DNA of 64,000 bases. Origin: JAJYKC01 sp035545735 (lineage in GTDB: Bacteria > Acidobacteriota > Terriglobia > Bryobacterales > Bryobacteraceae). This document shows, one piece after another, positions 9,701-17,512 of this stretch. The notes under the pieces were generated by a model. It did no database searches. It was not told where the DNA came from and saw only the letters and a list, made by a program, of their open reading frames with translations. Each line of letters begins with the position of its first letter. Position 1 is the first letter of the stretch. Made by a program: the position numbers and the translations under genes. Location: contig DASZXS010000024.1 of NCBI GenBank assembly GCA_035545735.1, forward strand, positions 20,394 through 84,393. Reading direction: 5' to 3'.

Positions 9701-10002
9701 TGCTGGAATCTCTTGAAGCCTTGCGCGTCCACCTCCAGCCGGTACTTACCAGGGCTGAGATAAGGGATGTTGTACACGCCATCCGAAGTGGTTGTAGTGC
9801 TGCGAGTGGCTCCAGTCGAAGCTTCCGTGACGCGAACCGACGCCCCCGGCACCGACGCGCCGGAAGCATCGGTTACCGTTCCTGTCAGAGTCGCTGTCAC
9901 GATCTGGGCCGGGAGTTTGGATGCCTGCCAGGCGAATGCGAACAGGGCACAGGCCAAAAGGCGCACCCCGGAGCGTATGGCTTTCCTGAATCCTGAGTAC
10001 AT
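6706..10002 (-). CDS. Oar-type TonB-dependent receptor with carboxypeptidase-regulatory-like N-domain
   Basis: A 1098-residue outer-membrane receptor. After a signal peptide (cleavage near the KLPAQ region) comes a carboxypeptidase-regulatory-like beta-sandwich at about residues 35-115 (LTGTVTDASGASVPGASV, SDGVYNIPYLSPGKYRLEV), then a plug domain (TITELPIANRNFQAVAGL) and a 22-strand type barrel ending in the aromatic terminus LRLKF. A GGAGA ribosome-binding site lies 6 bp before the ATG at 10002. This architecture is typical of acidobacterial Oar-like proteins, which are thought to import large or complex organic ligands. It heads the operon with three sugar-processing genes and faces the divergent regulator at 10308, so the ligand is probably a carbohydrate. 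Confidence 0.88.
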   Translation of the reverse strand: MYSGFRKAIRSGVRLLACALFAFAWQASKLPAQIVTATLTGTVTDASGASVPGASVRVTEASTGATRSTTTTSDGVYNIPYLSPGKYRLEVDAQGFKRFQQNNVELSVSTTARIDATLATGDASETITVTAEAPPLQTDRAEVARNFNQQTITELPIANRNFQAVAGLVAGVSPPVQSFTSSEDPQGTTFFNANGQGNSSNNTIVDGVDNTNPTLGLSIYLPNPEVVEEVHVSTSNYTAEFGRVGGALVNATTRGGTNNFHGSLWEFNRVAALAARDFFNVTGRPKPGYTRNEFGATFGGPIVKDKTFFFGAYQGRYLRQSSTSTTTLPGTDVQTGDFGAIPGLALYDPATGNPDGTGRQPFAGNVIPDSRISSISKKLIARFPQPNVAGLLNNFVTNIPYAYNGNSYDGRVDHYFTEQTKVFAKFNTSKYSVTQGAVLGNEIGDGTVAKDYTVTASVNLTHGFSPTMLTELRLAYNRYRTNVQGIDTTTVTNSNLGIANPNPDSISSNGMANISISGMPGIGTPVYYPLVNTDNLFEAVDTWSKISGKHVFKWGAEVHRNRMDRFQPQGLNLGPRGLFQFTPGTTQLPGGPGLGAYGSFENAFASFLLGTPDETSRTYMPITPTNRQTQVAGFIQDTYQITRRLTLDIGIRYEFYSPVTPRYKGGASNYNPADNTLLVAGYGDVDLATGVGPQTLNFAPRVGFAYRIGERTVVRGGYGISYWTGRFGFTGGTLSTQFPVIYNIQNGNTGDYIVDGTFASLPPVQTVPIPSNGVIDPAPNQAFFVIPTKNSLPYVQSYNLTIQRDLGHGFTADVGYIGNLGRQLPYNRSLNVAAPGMGAAGLPFYVAFGRTAAVSLRANGVNSNYNSFQTNLAKRFSHGYTFTVAYAFSKSLDVGSNQPGFVNNLDLSRQYGPSDFDQTNLLTISHLYELPFGKGKAFANENRVAAALLGGWQINGIYRLATGTPFTGRADATACNCPGNGNFADALSPARTLGGVGPGQPWFTTSSFGVPAPNTFGNAGRNTIRGPHLSNYDFSVFRNFALTERFKLEYRAEFYNLSNTPHFSNPNNTVTSGTFGIISGTLSGYGNRQVQMALRLKF

Positions 10003-10223
10003 ATCTTCTCCCTCTTAGAAACCGATTTTCTTGACCACCTGAATTTGGAGGCTCTCCCGGTTAGTATTCCGCTAAAGTCCGAAGCCGGCCAGTCAAAAGA
10101 CAGTGACGTAACCGGCAAATGTAACGTTAAATTGGCGTTAATTCTGCCTCTCGGCCCGAGAGCGGCGCCTTTCGCCGCTAACTGGTGTAAGTATCTGAAA
10201 AATAGATGAAATAACGACGCCGT

Positions 10224-10244
10224 CCCGGGGCATGTAACCCCGGG
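10224..10244. repeat. 7-bp inverted repeat (hairpin)
   Basis: CCCGGGG at 10224-10230 is the exact inverse of CCCCGGG at 10238-10244, separated by 7 bases (CATGTAA). There is no T-run after it on either strand, so it is not a good intrinsic terminator. It may be a protein-binding site or a leader structure. Confidence 0.5.
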
Positions 10245-10279
10245 TGGACCGCGGGAGAATTTGCTCCGAAAACCTGTGA

Positions 10280-10300
10280 TATACTCGTTCGAAATTCGAA
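10280..10300 (+). promoter_or_regulatory. Candidate -10 box and overlapping palindrome before the ToxR-like gene
   Basis: TATACT at 10280-10285 is a good -10 hexamer (5 of 6 matches), but no -35 lies at the normal spacing. Directly after it, TTCGAAATTCGAA at 10288-10300 is an inverted repeat (TTCGAA, one base, TTCGAA). The palindrome covers the expected transcription start and ends 7 bp before the ATG at 10308, the position expected for an autorepressor site. No Shine-Dalgarno is seen. Confidence 0.4.
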
Positions 10301-10307
10301 AGCTGCC

Positions 10308-11711
10308 ATGTTGCAAACCACCGAGTTGCCGCGGGTTAATCCAGGGGCCGAAGGGACAAACCCGGCCATTCAGGCGCAGGTGCGGCGCATCGTGCTTTCG
10401 CTTCCGTTCCGCAATTGCCCGGTTTTACAGTCGTTTCTCGTCTGCATCACGGAAAAAGCGATCGAGGGCAGGGAATCTGAGATCAACGAACATCTGATTG
10501 CCCGCGACGTTTTTTCGCGGGTCAATTTCGATCCGGCTACAGACACAATTGTGCGCACGCAGGCTTATCGGCTGCGCCTGAAGCTGCAGGAATACTACCG
10601 CGACGAGGGCAAGCACGACGCGATTGTGATCGAGATTCCGAAAGGACATTACATCCCGATCTTCCAGTGCGCCGGCGAGCCTCCCCCCGCCGATCCGGAG
10701 GAAGCGTTGGCGGCGCCGGAGGCGCAAGAGCCGGTTCCAGGCGCACCCGCGCAAAGACCGTTCTCTCTGGACTTGAGGCGGCATGGTTGGTGGCTCGCGA
10801 TGGCCGCCGCCGTGCCGGTCTTTATTTTGGGATGGGCGCTGGGGGCGTATTCCGGCGCGAAGAAACACGAAGGCTCGGGTGCGGAAAGCCGGTTGGGTCC
10901 GCCCCATCCCTCGGTCGAAGCGTTTTGGCGGAACTTTCTCCAAGGTGACAACGAACCCATTCTGGCCTACACCAACACCCGATTCCTGGCGACCGAACAC
11001 GGGGACCTGCTTTCGTTTTCGGGCGGTATCGACGCCGAACGTGGCGCATCGGTGGACCGCCGGATCGCGCGGGAAGGATCGAGTTCCAGCGCACTCGCGG
11101 AACAGAAGGGGCCCATTTTTTTCGAGAACGACTTTACCGGAGTCGGCGAAGTGACCGCCGCGGTTTCGGTCAGCAATGTGCTTTCGTCCCTGGGCGCGAA
11201 ACCCGCGGTGAAGCGAGGCGGGCTGATTACCGCTTACGACCTGAGGAATCACAATGTCATCTTCCTGGGCTCGCCTTTCGTAAACCGGATTCTCACCGAG
11301 CTGCCGCGGCCGGCGGGGTTTTTGTTCCAACGCTCTGCCACCGGCGCGCTATGGAATAGCCGGATTGAAAATCTGAAACCCGCTCCGGGCGAACCGCCCG
11401 AATACAAGGTTGAGCGGGACCCGGTCACCGGTGTTTTGCGCACCGACTTTGCCACGGTCAGCCTGTTGCCCGGCATATCGCCCGGAAGACGGATTTTGAT
11501 TCTTGCGGGGTTGACCACGTCCGGCACGGAAGCCGCCGCGGAAGCGGCATCGGGTCCCCGCGGCATCTCCGAAATCGAGAGCAACCTGGGCGTTTCCTCG
11601 AACGGGAACAAATGGCCGGGAGCTTTCCAAACGGTCTGGCGCGTGGAGTTGAGCCGCGGCCTCGACGTCATTCAGTCGAGTCTGGTGGCGAAGCGCGCGC
11701 TCCAAAACTAG
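10308..11711 (+). CDS. Membrane-anchored ToxR/CadC-like winged-helix regulator with unknown periplasmic domain
   Basis: A 467-residue protein that I do not recognise as a named family. Residues about 20-120 resemble a winged-helix effector domain: VFSRVNFDPATDTIVRTQAYRLRLKLQEYY and the beta-hairpin end IVIEIPKGHYIPIF recall the recognition helix and GxGY wing of OmpR/ToxR proteins. A Pro/Ala-rich linker (121-155) leads to one membrane segment (about 161-181), followed by about 285 periplasmic residues. It is homologous end to end with the protein at 39381-40652. Shared C-terminal stretches are FWxxFLxG, YxGVGEVxA, DxRNxNVIFxGSP and LILAGxTTxGTxAAAE. Both copies face an Oar-type receptor gene. 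I infer a one-component transmembrane regulator of the receptor operon; DNA binding is not proven. Confidence 0.6.
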   Translation: MLQTTELPRVNPGAEGTNPAIQAQVRRIVLSLPFRNCPVLQSFLVCITEKAIEGRESEINEHLIARDVFSRVNFDPATDTIVRTQAYRLRLKLQEYYRDEGKHDAIVIEIPKGHYIPIFQCAGEPPPADPEEALAAPEAQEPVPGAPAQRPFSLDLRRHGWWLAMAAAVPVFILGWALGAYSGAKKHEGSGAESRLGPPHPSVEAFWRNFLQGDNEPILAYTNTRFLATEHGDLLSFSGGIDAERGASVDRRIAREGSSSSALAEQKGPIFFENDFTGVGEVTAAVSVSNVLSSLGAKPAVKRGGLITAYDLRNHNVIFLGSPFVNRILTELPRPAGFLFQRSATGALWNSRIENLKPAPGEPPEYKVERDPVTGVLRTDFATVSLLPGISPGRRILILAGLTTSGTEAAAEAASGPRGISEIESNLGVSSNGNKWPGAFQTVWRVELSRGLDVIQSSLVAKRALQN

Positions 11712-11803
11712 CGCCCTTATAAAGTACGAAGCGCGTTTTAACCGGTTTAACGCACGCCAAAACGTGGCGAAATTGATACGCCTCGCGATACGATCGAAGT
11801 GCA

Positions 11804-12073
11804 ATGTCCGCCTATCATGACCGCCGCGACGAGCTGGAACGCCTCGAATTTTCAATGGGAACCGAGCGGGGACGATTGGCCGTTACGCTCGATCTGCTAA
11901 CCGATGCGCTGGTTCTGGTGGGACAACACGGCGTGTATTGCCAGAGCGCCCGGCAGCCGGGCAAGCCGGCGATGGACATTCAGATGATTTCGCGCTGTCT
12001 GGTAGACGCAAAGGAACTGGTTGCCGATGTCATCCAGGGTTTGAAACCGTCTCCGGCCTCGAATACGAAGTGA
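11804..12073 (+). CDS. Small hypothetical protein
   Basis: An 89-residue open frame that I cannot assign. It has no signal peptide or membrane segment; it is mixed charged at the N-terminus (DRRDELERLEF) and predicted mostly helical, with a single C46-like cysteine in HGVYCQSARQPG. It lies 92 bp after the ToxR-like gene and 35 bp before the ABC permease gene on the same strand. The ribosome-binding site is weak, so expression is uncertain, but the frame has no overlapping better candidate. Confidence 0.45.
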   Translation: MSAYHDRRDELERLEFSMGTERGRLAVTLDLLTDALVLVGQHGVYCQSARQPGKPAMDIQMISRCLVDAKELVADVIQGLKPSPASNTK

Positions 12074-12108
12074 AGTAACTATCTGCCGGGACGCACGTAT
12101 TCAGAGGC

Positions 12109-14541
12109 ATGCTGCTGTGGGCCTCGCTCGCCTCGGCGTGGCAGGATTTGCGACATGGCGCGCGTTTGGCCGGCCGCAATCCTTCTTTCGCCATCACCGG
12201 AGTTTTAACGCTCGCTCTGGGCATCGGTGCCAATACCGCGATCTTCACCGTGGTCAATGCCGTTCTGCTTCGACCGCTTCCGTTTCCCGAGCCGGCCCGC
12301 CTGGTACGGGTCTGGGAGGAACAACCAGCCAAAGGCTACCTCCGGAACGTCGTCAATCCGGAGAATTTTCTGAGCTGGCGCGAGCGCACGCGGAGCTTCG
12401 AGGAAATGGCGGCGGTGGAGACGCTTCCGGCGAATCTGACCGGAGTTGGCGATCCGGTCTCGCTTGCGGGCGACCGGGTCTCACCGCAATATTTCTCCAT
12501 CCTTGGCGCCACGCCAGCGGTTGGCCGCTTTTTCGTCGCGGAGGAGGGAACGCCCGGCCGTGACACCGTCGCGGTGCTCAGCTACGGCCTCTGGCAATCA
12601 CGCTTCGGAGGCGACCCGGCGATTGCCGGCAAGAAAATCATGCTCGACGGCGCGCCGCACACCGTAATCGGCGTCACATCCAGAACCTTCCACATGCCGG
12701 GGCGACGGGCCGACGTGTGGATGCCGCTCCCGAACCGGGTCGCGCCGGAATTCAGCGGCGGGCGGTTCCTGCTGGTGGTGGCGCGCTTGAAACGCGGAGT
12801 CAGTCTCCAACAGGCGAATCGGGACTTGAGCGCGGTGGCGGCGGGGCTCGCCGTGGAGCGTCCCGATTTCGACCAGGGTTGGACGGCGGCCGCCGTTCCC
12901 ATGTTGGAGGATGCGACGCGAGACGTCCGGCTTCCTCTGCTGGCGCTGCTCGCCGCGGTTGGACTCGTGCTTCTCATCGCCTGCGTGAACGTTGCGAATC
13001 TTCTTTTGATGCGCTCAACCGGGCGGGTGCGCGAGATGGCGGTTCGGGCGGCTCTGGGGGCCGGACGCGGGCGCCTGGTGCGCCAACTTCTCGCCGAGAG
13101 CTGCATTCTAGCGCTCGCCGGCTGCGCCGCCGGTCTTGCCGTTGCTTACGCCGGGGTGCGCGGACTGGTGGCGCTGATTCCACCGGACAGCGGAGTGCCG
13201 CGTCTGGACACGATTCACATGGATGGAACGGTGCTCTGTTTCGTGATCGGGTTATCCGTGGTGACGGTTGCGCTTTTCGGGCTGATTCCGGCTCTGCAGG
13301 CGTCGCAACTGGAGCCCCAATCGGCATTGCAGCAGGGTACGGTCCGGACCGCAGGCCGGGAGCGAGGCCGCTTGAGATATTCCCTGGTGGTGGGTGAAAT
13401 CGCCCTCTCGCTGGTGCTCCTTGCGGGAGCGGGATTGATGCTGCGGAGCTTCGCGAAACTGATATCGGTGGAACCCGGTTTCAGCACGGAGCGCATTCTC
13501 ACCATGTCGCTCTTCACTTCGCCGGCCGCTTACGGCGGCACCGCGAAGCGCGCGGAATACTTTCGCCGGATGCTGGAAGAGATCCGCGCGACGCCCGGGG
13601 TGGAAACGGCCGGGTCAACGCACTTCCTCCCGCTGCAGGGCCGTGTTTCCGGTTCCTGCTTTACTCGCGCCGAGGACGGCCAGCCGGTGGGAAGCACATC
13701 GCCGAGCGCGGAATTCCTGGTCGTGAGTCCCGGTTATTTTGAGACGATGGGAACGCCGTTAATCCAGGGCCGGCGATTCAACGCCGCGGACAGTTTTGGC
13801 AAGCCCAGCGTGGTTCTTGTAAACCGGGCCTTCGCGCGCCGGTATCTTTCGGATCGTGACCCGGTGGGCCAACAACTCAACCTTTGCTGGCCGCTCCCGA
13901 ACCCCGCGCGGATCGTCGGGGTGGTGGCGGATGCCCGCCAGCTCAGTTTGAGGGACGCGCCCAAGCCGGCCGTCTTCGTGGATAACCTGCAGGCTCCCAT
14001 GTATTTCGCGCAGTTGGTGGTCCGCGTCTCGGGTGACCCTCGCCGGATGAGCCACGCGGTACAAGCGGCCATTCATCGTGTCGACCCGCAGCAGGCGGTG
14101 TCGGGCATCGAGACTATGGAGGAAGTCGCCTCGGATTCGATGGCGCAGCCGCGCCTCCAGGTCACGCTGCTCCTGGTGTTTGGCGCCATGGCGGCTCTGC
14201 TTGCGATGGCCGGGGTTTACGGCGTCCTGGCGTACTCAGTGGAGCAGAGGAGGCGCGAGATCGGGATTCGCGTCGCCCTGGGAGCACTCCCGGGCGATGT
14301 GAGCGGCCGGATTCTTCGGGAAAGCCTGGTTTTGGGCATGGCTGGGGTCGCCGCCGGACTTGCCGGAGCGCTTGCCGTCACTCGCCTCCTGCGTTCTCTG
14401 CTCTTTGAGGTGAAGCCCAACGATCCACCCACCCTGCTGTGCGCCGCCGCGGTCCTCCTGGTGGTGGTCATCGCCGCGGCCCTGATACCGGCCCGCCGCG
14501 CCGCCCGGGTGGATCCGATGGTCGCTCTGCGATACGAGTAG
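12109..14541 (+). CDS. ADOP-type duplicated MacB/FtsX permease
   Basis: An 810-residue inner-membrane permease of the MacB/FtsX superfamily in the duplicated form common in Acidobacteria (ADOP family). The N-terminus reads DLRHGARLAGRNPSFAITG and LALGIGANTAIFTVVNAVL, which spans the first membrane segment. It is followed by a periplasmic MacB_PCD domain, three membrane segments with the FtsX core (VREMAVRAALGAGRGRLVRQLL), and then the second copy of the same arrangement ending in IPARRAARVDPMVALRYE. No ATPase gene is adjacent, as is usual for this orphan family; MacB-type transporters drive mechanotransmission rather than channel transport. The ligand is unknown. Confidence 0.87.
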   Translation: MLLWASLASAWQDLRHGARLAGRNPSFAITGVLTLALGIGANTAIFTVVNAVLLRPLPFPEPARLVRVWEEQPAKGYLRNVVNPENFLSWRERTRSFEEMAAVETLPANLTGVGDPVSLAGDRVSPQYFSILGATPAVGRFFVAEEGTPGRDTVAVLSYGLWQSRFGGDPAIAGKKIMLDGAPHTVIGVTSRTFHMPGRRADVWMPLPNRVAPEFSGGRFLLVVARLKRGVSLQQANRDLSAVAAGLAVERPDFDQGWTAAAVPMLEDATRDVRLPLLALLAAVGLVLLIACVNVANLLLMRSTGRVREMAVRAALGAGRGRLVRQLLAESCILALAGCAAGLAVAYAGVRGLVALIPPDSGVPRLDTIHMDGTVLCFVIGLSVVTVALFGLIPALQASQLEPQSALQQGTVRTAGRERGRLRYSLVVGEIALSLVLLAGAGLMLRSFAKLISVEPGFSTERILTMSLFTSPAAYGGTAKRAEYFRRMLEEIRATPGVETAGSTHFLPLQGRVSGSCFTRAEDGQPVGSTSPSAEFLVVSPGYFETMGTPLIQGRRFNAADSFGKPSVVLVNRAFARRYLSDRDPVGQQLNLCWPLPNPARIVGVVADARQLSLRDAPKPAVFVDNLQAPMYFAQLVVRVSGDPRRMSHAVQAAIHRVDPQQAVSGIETMEEVASDSMAQPRLQVTLLLVFGAMAALLAMAGVYGVLAYSVEQRRREIGIRVALGALPGDVSGRILRESLVLGMAGVAAGLAGALAVTRLLRSLLFEVKPNDPPTLLCAAAVLLVVVIAAALIPARRAARVDPMVALRYE

Positions 14542-14542
14542 C

Positions 14543-14899
14543 CTACGCGGCGGCGTCTTCCGGGGCCTCCCGGCGCCCCGCGCCGATGTTTACCAGGATC
14601 ACGCCGTTTTCCACGCGGGTCGGATATACCGTGATGCACGCCGGCAGCGACGCGCGCACAGCCAGCCCGGAGTCGAGGTCGAATCGCCACCCGTGCAGCG
14701 GGCAGACCACCGCCGTTCCCGCCACGATACCGTCGCAGAGCGGGCCGCCCTGGTGAGGGCAGGCATTGTCGATCGTCGCAAAACGGTCGCCGAGGTTAAA
14801 AATCGCAAGTTCGCGCGAGCCCGCGCGAACGGAGCGCCCTTCGTGTTCGGGAATATTTTCGGCCTCCGTGATGCGAGTCCATTTGCCGGGTAGCGTCAT
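14543..14899 (-). CDS. nirD: Nitrite reductase (NADH) small subunit, Rieske type
   Basis: A 118-residue small subunit of cytoplasmic assimilatory nitrite reductase. It carries a Rieske [2Fe-2S] motif, CPHQGGP and CPLHGWRF, both complete (CxH and CxxH). I chose the ATG at 14899 because it overlaps the nirB stop in an ATGA arrangement and gives the normal N-terminus MTLPGKWTRITEAENIPE; a longer frame exists upstream but would lie inside nirB. It converges with the permease gene with a single base between stop codons. Together with NirB it reduces nitrite to ammonium. Confidence 0.92.
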   Translation of the reverse strand: MTLPGKWTRITEAENIPEHEGRSVRAGSRELAIFNLGDRFATIDNACPHQGGPLCDGIVAGTAVVCPLHGWRFDLDSGLAVRASLPACITVYPTRVENGVILVNIGAGRREAPEDAAA

Positions 14900-17304
14900 G
14901 CGAAAACAGTCTCCATAGGTTCGATTTGGATGAATTGAGTAGCGTTCACGGGACGCTCGCGCTCCAGCCACGCGTCCTTGGCCAGGGCCTTCGACCGTCG
15001 CAGGCGCTCGAGGATCTTCTCCTTTTCCACCTGGGGGGCGTAGACCGTTTCCTTCCGAATTCTCTCGATGCCGAAGCGTTCGGTAAAGTCATAGGTTCGC
15101 TCCAGGTAATTCGCGTGTTCCCGGTAATACTGGAAGAACAGGCAGGCCGCCTCCAGCGCCTCTTCCGTTGTCTCCACCGTGATCAGCAGATCGGCTTTCC
15201 GGACGCTCTTGCCCGCCGCGCCGCCCACCACCACCTGCCAGCTTCCTTCGTTGCCAATGAGTCCGATGTCCTTCACCGTTGCCTCGGCACAGTTGCGCGG
15301 GCAGCCGACCGCGGCCATTTTTACCTTGTGCGGCGTGAAGAGATTCTCCAGCCTCCGCTCCAGCTCGATTCCCGCCGCGGTTGAATCCTGAACGCCAAAG
15401 CGGCAGAAATCCGAACCCACGCAGGTCTTGACCATCCGGACGCCCTTGGCGTACGCCTGGCCGGACGGCATTCCCAGGTCGTCCCATATTTGAGGCAGAT
15501 CCGCTTTGTTGACTCCCAGCAAATCGATGCGCTGGCTGCCGGTTACCTTCACCATGCGCACGTTGTACTTTTCGGCGGCGTCGGCGATCCGGCGCAGTTC
15601 ATCCGGCGACGTAACGCCGCCCCGCATGCGTGGAACCACCGAAAACGTCCCGTCTTTCTGGATGTTGGCATGCACCCGGTCGTTGATGAAGCGGGCGGAG
15701 CGGTCTTCTTCATGCTCGCCGCACCAAACCATGTCGATCAGGTAGCTCAACGCCGGCTTGCAGACTTCGCAGCCCTTGCGATTGCCGTAGACATTGAGCA
15801 CTTCCTGCACCGACTTCAGTTTCTGTCCCCGAACGATTTCACGGAGCTGTTCATAGGAAAACGGCACGCAAGCGCAGAGAGTTGTCCTGGTTTCTTCTTC
15901 AAATTCCGGGGCCACGGCGCGGAGAAGCTGCAGGCAAAGCGAAGTGCAGCTTCCGCAGCCGGTGGACGCGCGCGTGCAGTCTTTCAACTGCGCGAGCGTA
16001 TTGACGCCCCGTTCGTGAATCGCCTGGATAATTTCTCCCTTGGTTACTCCGATACAGCCGCACACGGTTTCGCTCTCCGGCATCTGCGCGACATCGAGGC
16101 CGGCGTCTTCGGGAGGGGGAGGGAAGAGCAGGTGACGGCGGTGGGGAGTTAGATCGGTTCGGCGGCGAAGCCAGTCCATGTACCGGTGGTCGTCGCGAGA
16201 ATCGCCCACCAGGATAACGCCGTGCAAGCGGTTGTCTTTTAGGAGCAGCTTTCGATAAATCCCCAAAGCCGGGTCTTCGAACCGTACGGAATGAACTCCG
16301 GCCTGGGTATCGTCGATGCATCCCGCCGAAAAAACTTCGACCCCCATGATCTTGAGCTTCGCCGCCGGCTGCGCACCGGCAAACACCGGCCCGCGATTCC
16401 CGGTAATGGTGGCCGCGAGGACCTTCCCTTGTTCGAGCAGTGGCGCAACCAGTCCGTAAGTCTCGCCGCGATGTTCCGTGCATTCTCCGACCGCATAAAT
16501 GCCGGCATGAGAGGTCTCCAGGTGGTCGTTGACCACGATGCCGCGATTGACTGCGATCCCGGCGGCTCGCGCCAGTTCCACGTTGGGGCGGATGCCCGCC
16601 GCGATGACCACCAACTCGGCTTCGATCTCGTCGCCCCCCGCGAAGCGAAGTCCTTCGACGCGCCCGTTGCCCAACAGACGCTCGGTCCTCTTTTCGAGGA
16701 GGACGCGGACGCCGAGATCCTCGATCTTGTTTCTCAGATATTCACCGCCCGCCAGATCCAACTGGCGCTCCATCAGCGAGGGCATAAGGTGAACCACGGT
16801 TACATCGCAGCCCTGCACCTGAAGTCCCCGGGCCGCTTCGAGGCCCAGCAGTCCGCCGCCTAACACCACGGCTTTCTTTCCCGGCGCGGCGCGTTCCAGG
16901 AGCGCCCGCGTGTCGTCCAAGGTGCGGAAGACAAAGACGTTTTCCTTTTCCACACCCGGAACTGGCGGAACAAACGCAGTGCTTCCGGTGGCCAGAATCA
17001 GCGCGTCGAACGGAGTCTTTTCGCCCCGGTCATCCGTAACAATGCGCCGTTGCGGGTCAATTCCGGTGACGCGGACGCCGAGCCTGGGGCGAATGCCGTT
17101 CGACAGATACCAGGAAAGATCGTTCAGTACGATTTCTTCCGCGGACTTTTCGCCCGCGAGCACCGAGGAAAGCAGGATGCGGTTGTAGTTTACGTGTGTT
17201 TCATCGCCAAAGATGGTGATTTCAAAGTTGTGCTGGTAGCGGAGAACCTGCTCCACGCACGCCACCCCGGCCATGCCGTTTCCAGCGACAATAAGTTTCT
17301 TCAT
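14896..17304 (-). CDS. nirB: Nitrite reductase (NADH) large subunit
   Basis: An 802-residue large subunit that reduces nitrite to ammonium with NADH in the cytoplasm. Order of domains: an FAD/NAD(P) oxidoreductase beginning MKKLIVAGNGMAGVACVEQ, a BFD-like [2Fe-2S] domain (CGCIGVTKGEI and STGCGSC), a second cysteine-rich region (CACVPFSYEQL, KGCEVCKPAL), a ferredoxin-like half domain, and the sirohaem/[4Fe-4S] domain with TCVGSDFCRFG and GCPRNCAEATVKD. The ATG at 17304 gives the standard N-terminus; upstream non-ATG starts are possible. It is coupled to nirD by a 4-bp overlap. A perfect 15-bp palindrome at 17447-17461 lies in its upstream region and may be a control site. Confidence 0.94.
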   Translation of the reverse strand: MKKLIVAGNGMAGVACVEQVLRYQHNFEITIFGDETHVNYNRILLSSVLAGEKSAEEIVLNDLSWYLSNGIRPRLGVRVTGIDPQRRIVTDDRGEKTPFDALILATGSTAFVPPVPGVEKENVFVFRTLDDTRALLERAAPGKKAVVLGGGLLGLEAARGLQVQGCDVTVVHLMPSLMERQLDLAGGEYLRNKIEDLGVRVLLEKRTERLLGNGRVEGLRFAGGDEIEAELVVIAAGIRPNVELARAAGIAVNRGIVVNDHLETSHAGIYAVGECTEHRGETYGLVAPLLEQGKVLAATITGNRGPVFAGAQPAAKLKIMGVEVFSAGCIDDTQAGVHSVRFEDPALGIYRKLLLKDNRLHGVILVGDSRDDHRYMDWLRRRTDLTPHRRHLLFPPPPEDAGLDVAQMPESETVCGCIGVTKGEIIQAIHERGVNTLAQLKDCTRASTGCGSCTSLCLQLLRAVAPEFEEETRTTLCACVPFSYEQLREIVRGQKLKSVQEVLNVYGNRKGCEVCKPALSYLIDMVWCGEHEEDRSARFINDRVHANIQKDGTFSVVPRMRGGVTSPDELRRIADAAEKYNVRMVKVTGSQRIDLLGVNKADLPQIWDDLGMPSGQAYAKGVRMVKTCVGSDFCRFGVQDSTAAGIELERRLENLFTPHKVKMAAVGCPRNCAEATVKDIGLIGNEGSWQVVVGGAAGKSVRKADLLITVETTEEALEAACLFFQYYREHANYLERTYDFTERFGIERIRKETVYAPQVEKEKILERLRRSKALAKDAWLERERPVNATQFIQIEPMETVFA

Positions 17305-17446
17305 GGGTTTTCGCAGAACCACCTTCCACCGCCGCGCGGCCAAAGCCGCAAGGCAGTGCTTCCAATTGTTTTCTACCAGGGGGTATGCTCAACTCAGAGC
17401 GCTACGTGGGAAGGCAGACGTGGAGCTTCACAGCGTTCCAACAATA

Positions 17447-17461
17447 GTCCGTGTCACGGAC
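17447..17461. promoter_or_regulatory. Perfect palindrome upstream of nirBD
   Basis: GTCCGTG at 17447-17453 and CACGGAC at 17455-17461 are exact inverse copies around one central base. The site sits in the 208-bp gap between the ppgK-like stop and nirB start, about 143 bp before nirB. The single-base loop makes an RNA hairpin with full arms unlikely and no T-run follows, so a dimeric repressor or activator site is the better reading. Confidence 0.5.
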
Positions 17462-17512
17462 CAACTAAAAGCAGACTATCAAAGTTTGACCGGCGTGATG
17501 CCAAAGAAGATT

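Larger units (their letters stand above)
10003..10307. other. 305-bp divergent intergenic region between receptor and ToxR-like regulator
   Basis: No gene is seen here. The region should hold the promoters of both divergent genes. It contains a direct repeat CGTTAA at 10125-10130 and 10136-10141, a hairpin at 10224-10244, and a palindrome next to the regulator start at 10288-10300. It is more AT-rich than the flanking genes. I see no convincing -35/-10 pair for the receptor. Confidence 0.7.

Noticed and set aside
11732..11755. Imperfect inverted repeat around AACCGGTT after the first ToxR-like gene
   Set aside because: The arms pair poorly beyond the 8-bp core and no T-run follows, so neither terminator nor operator is supported.
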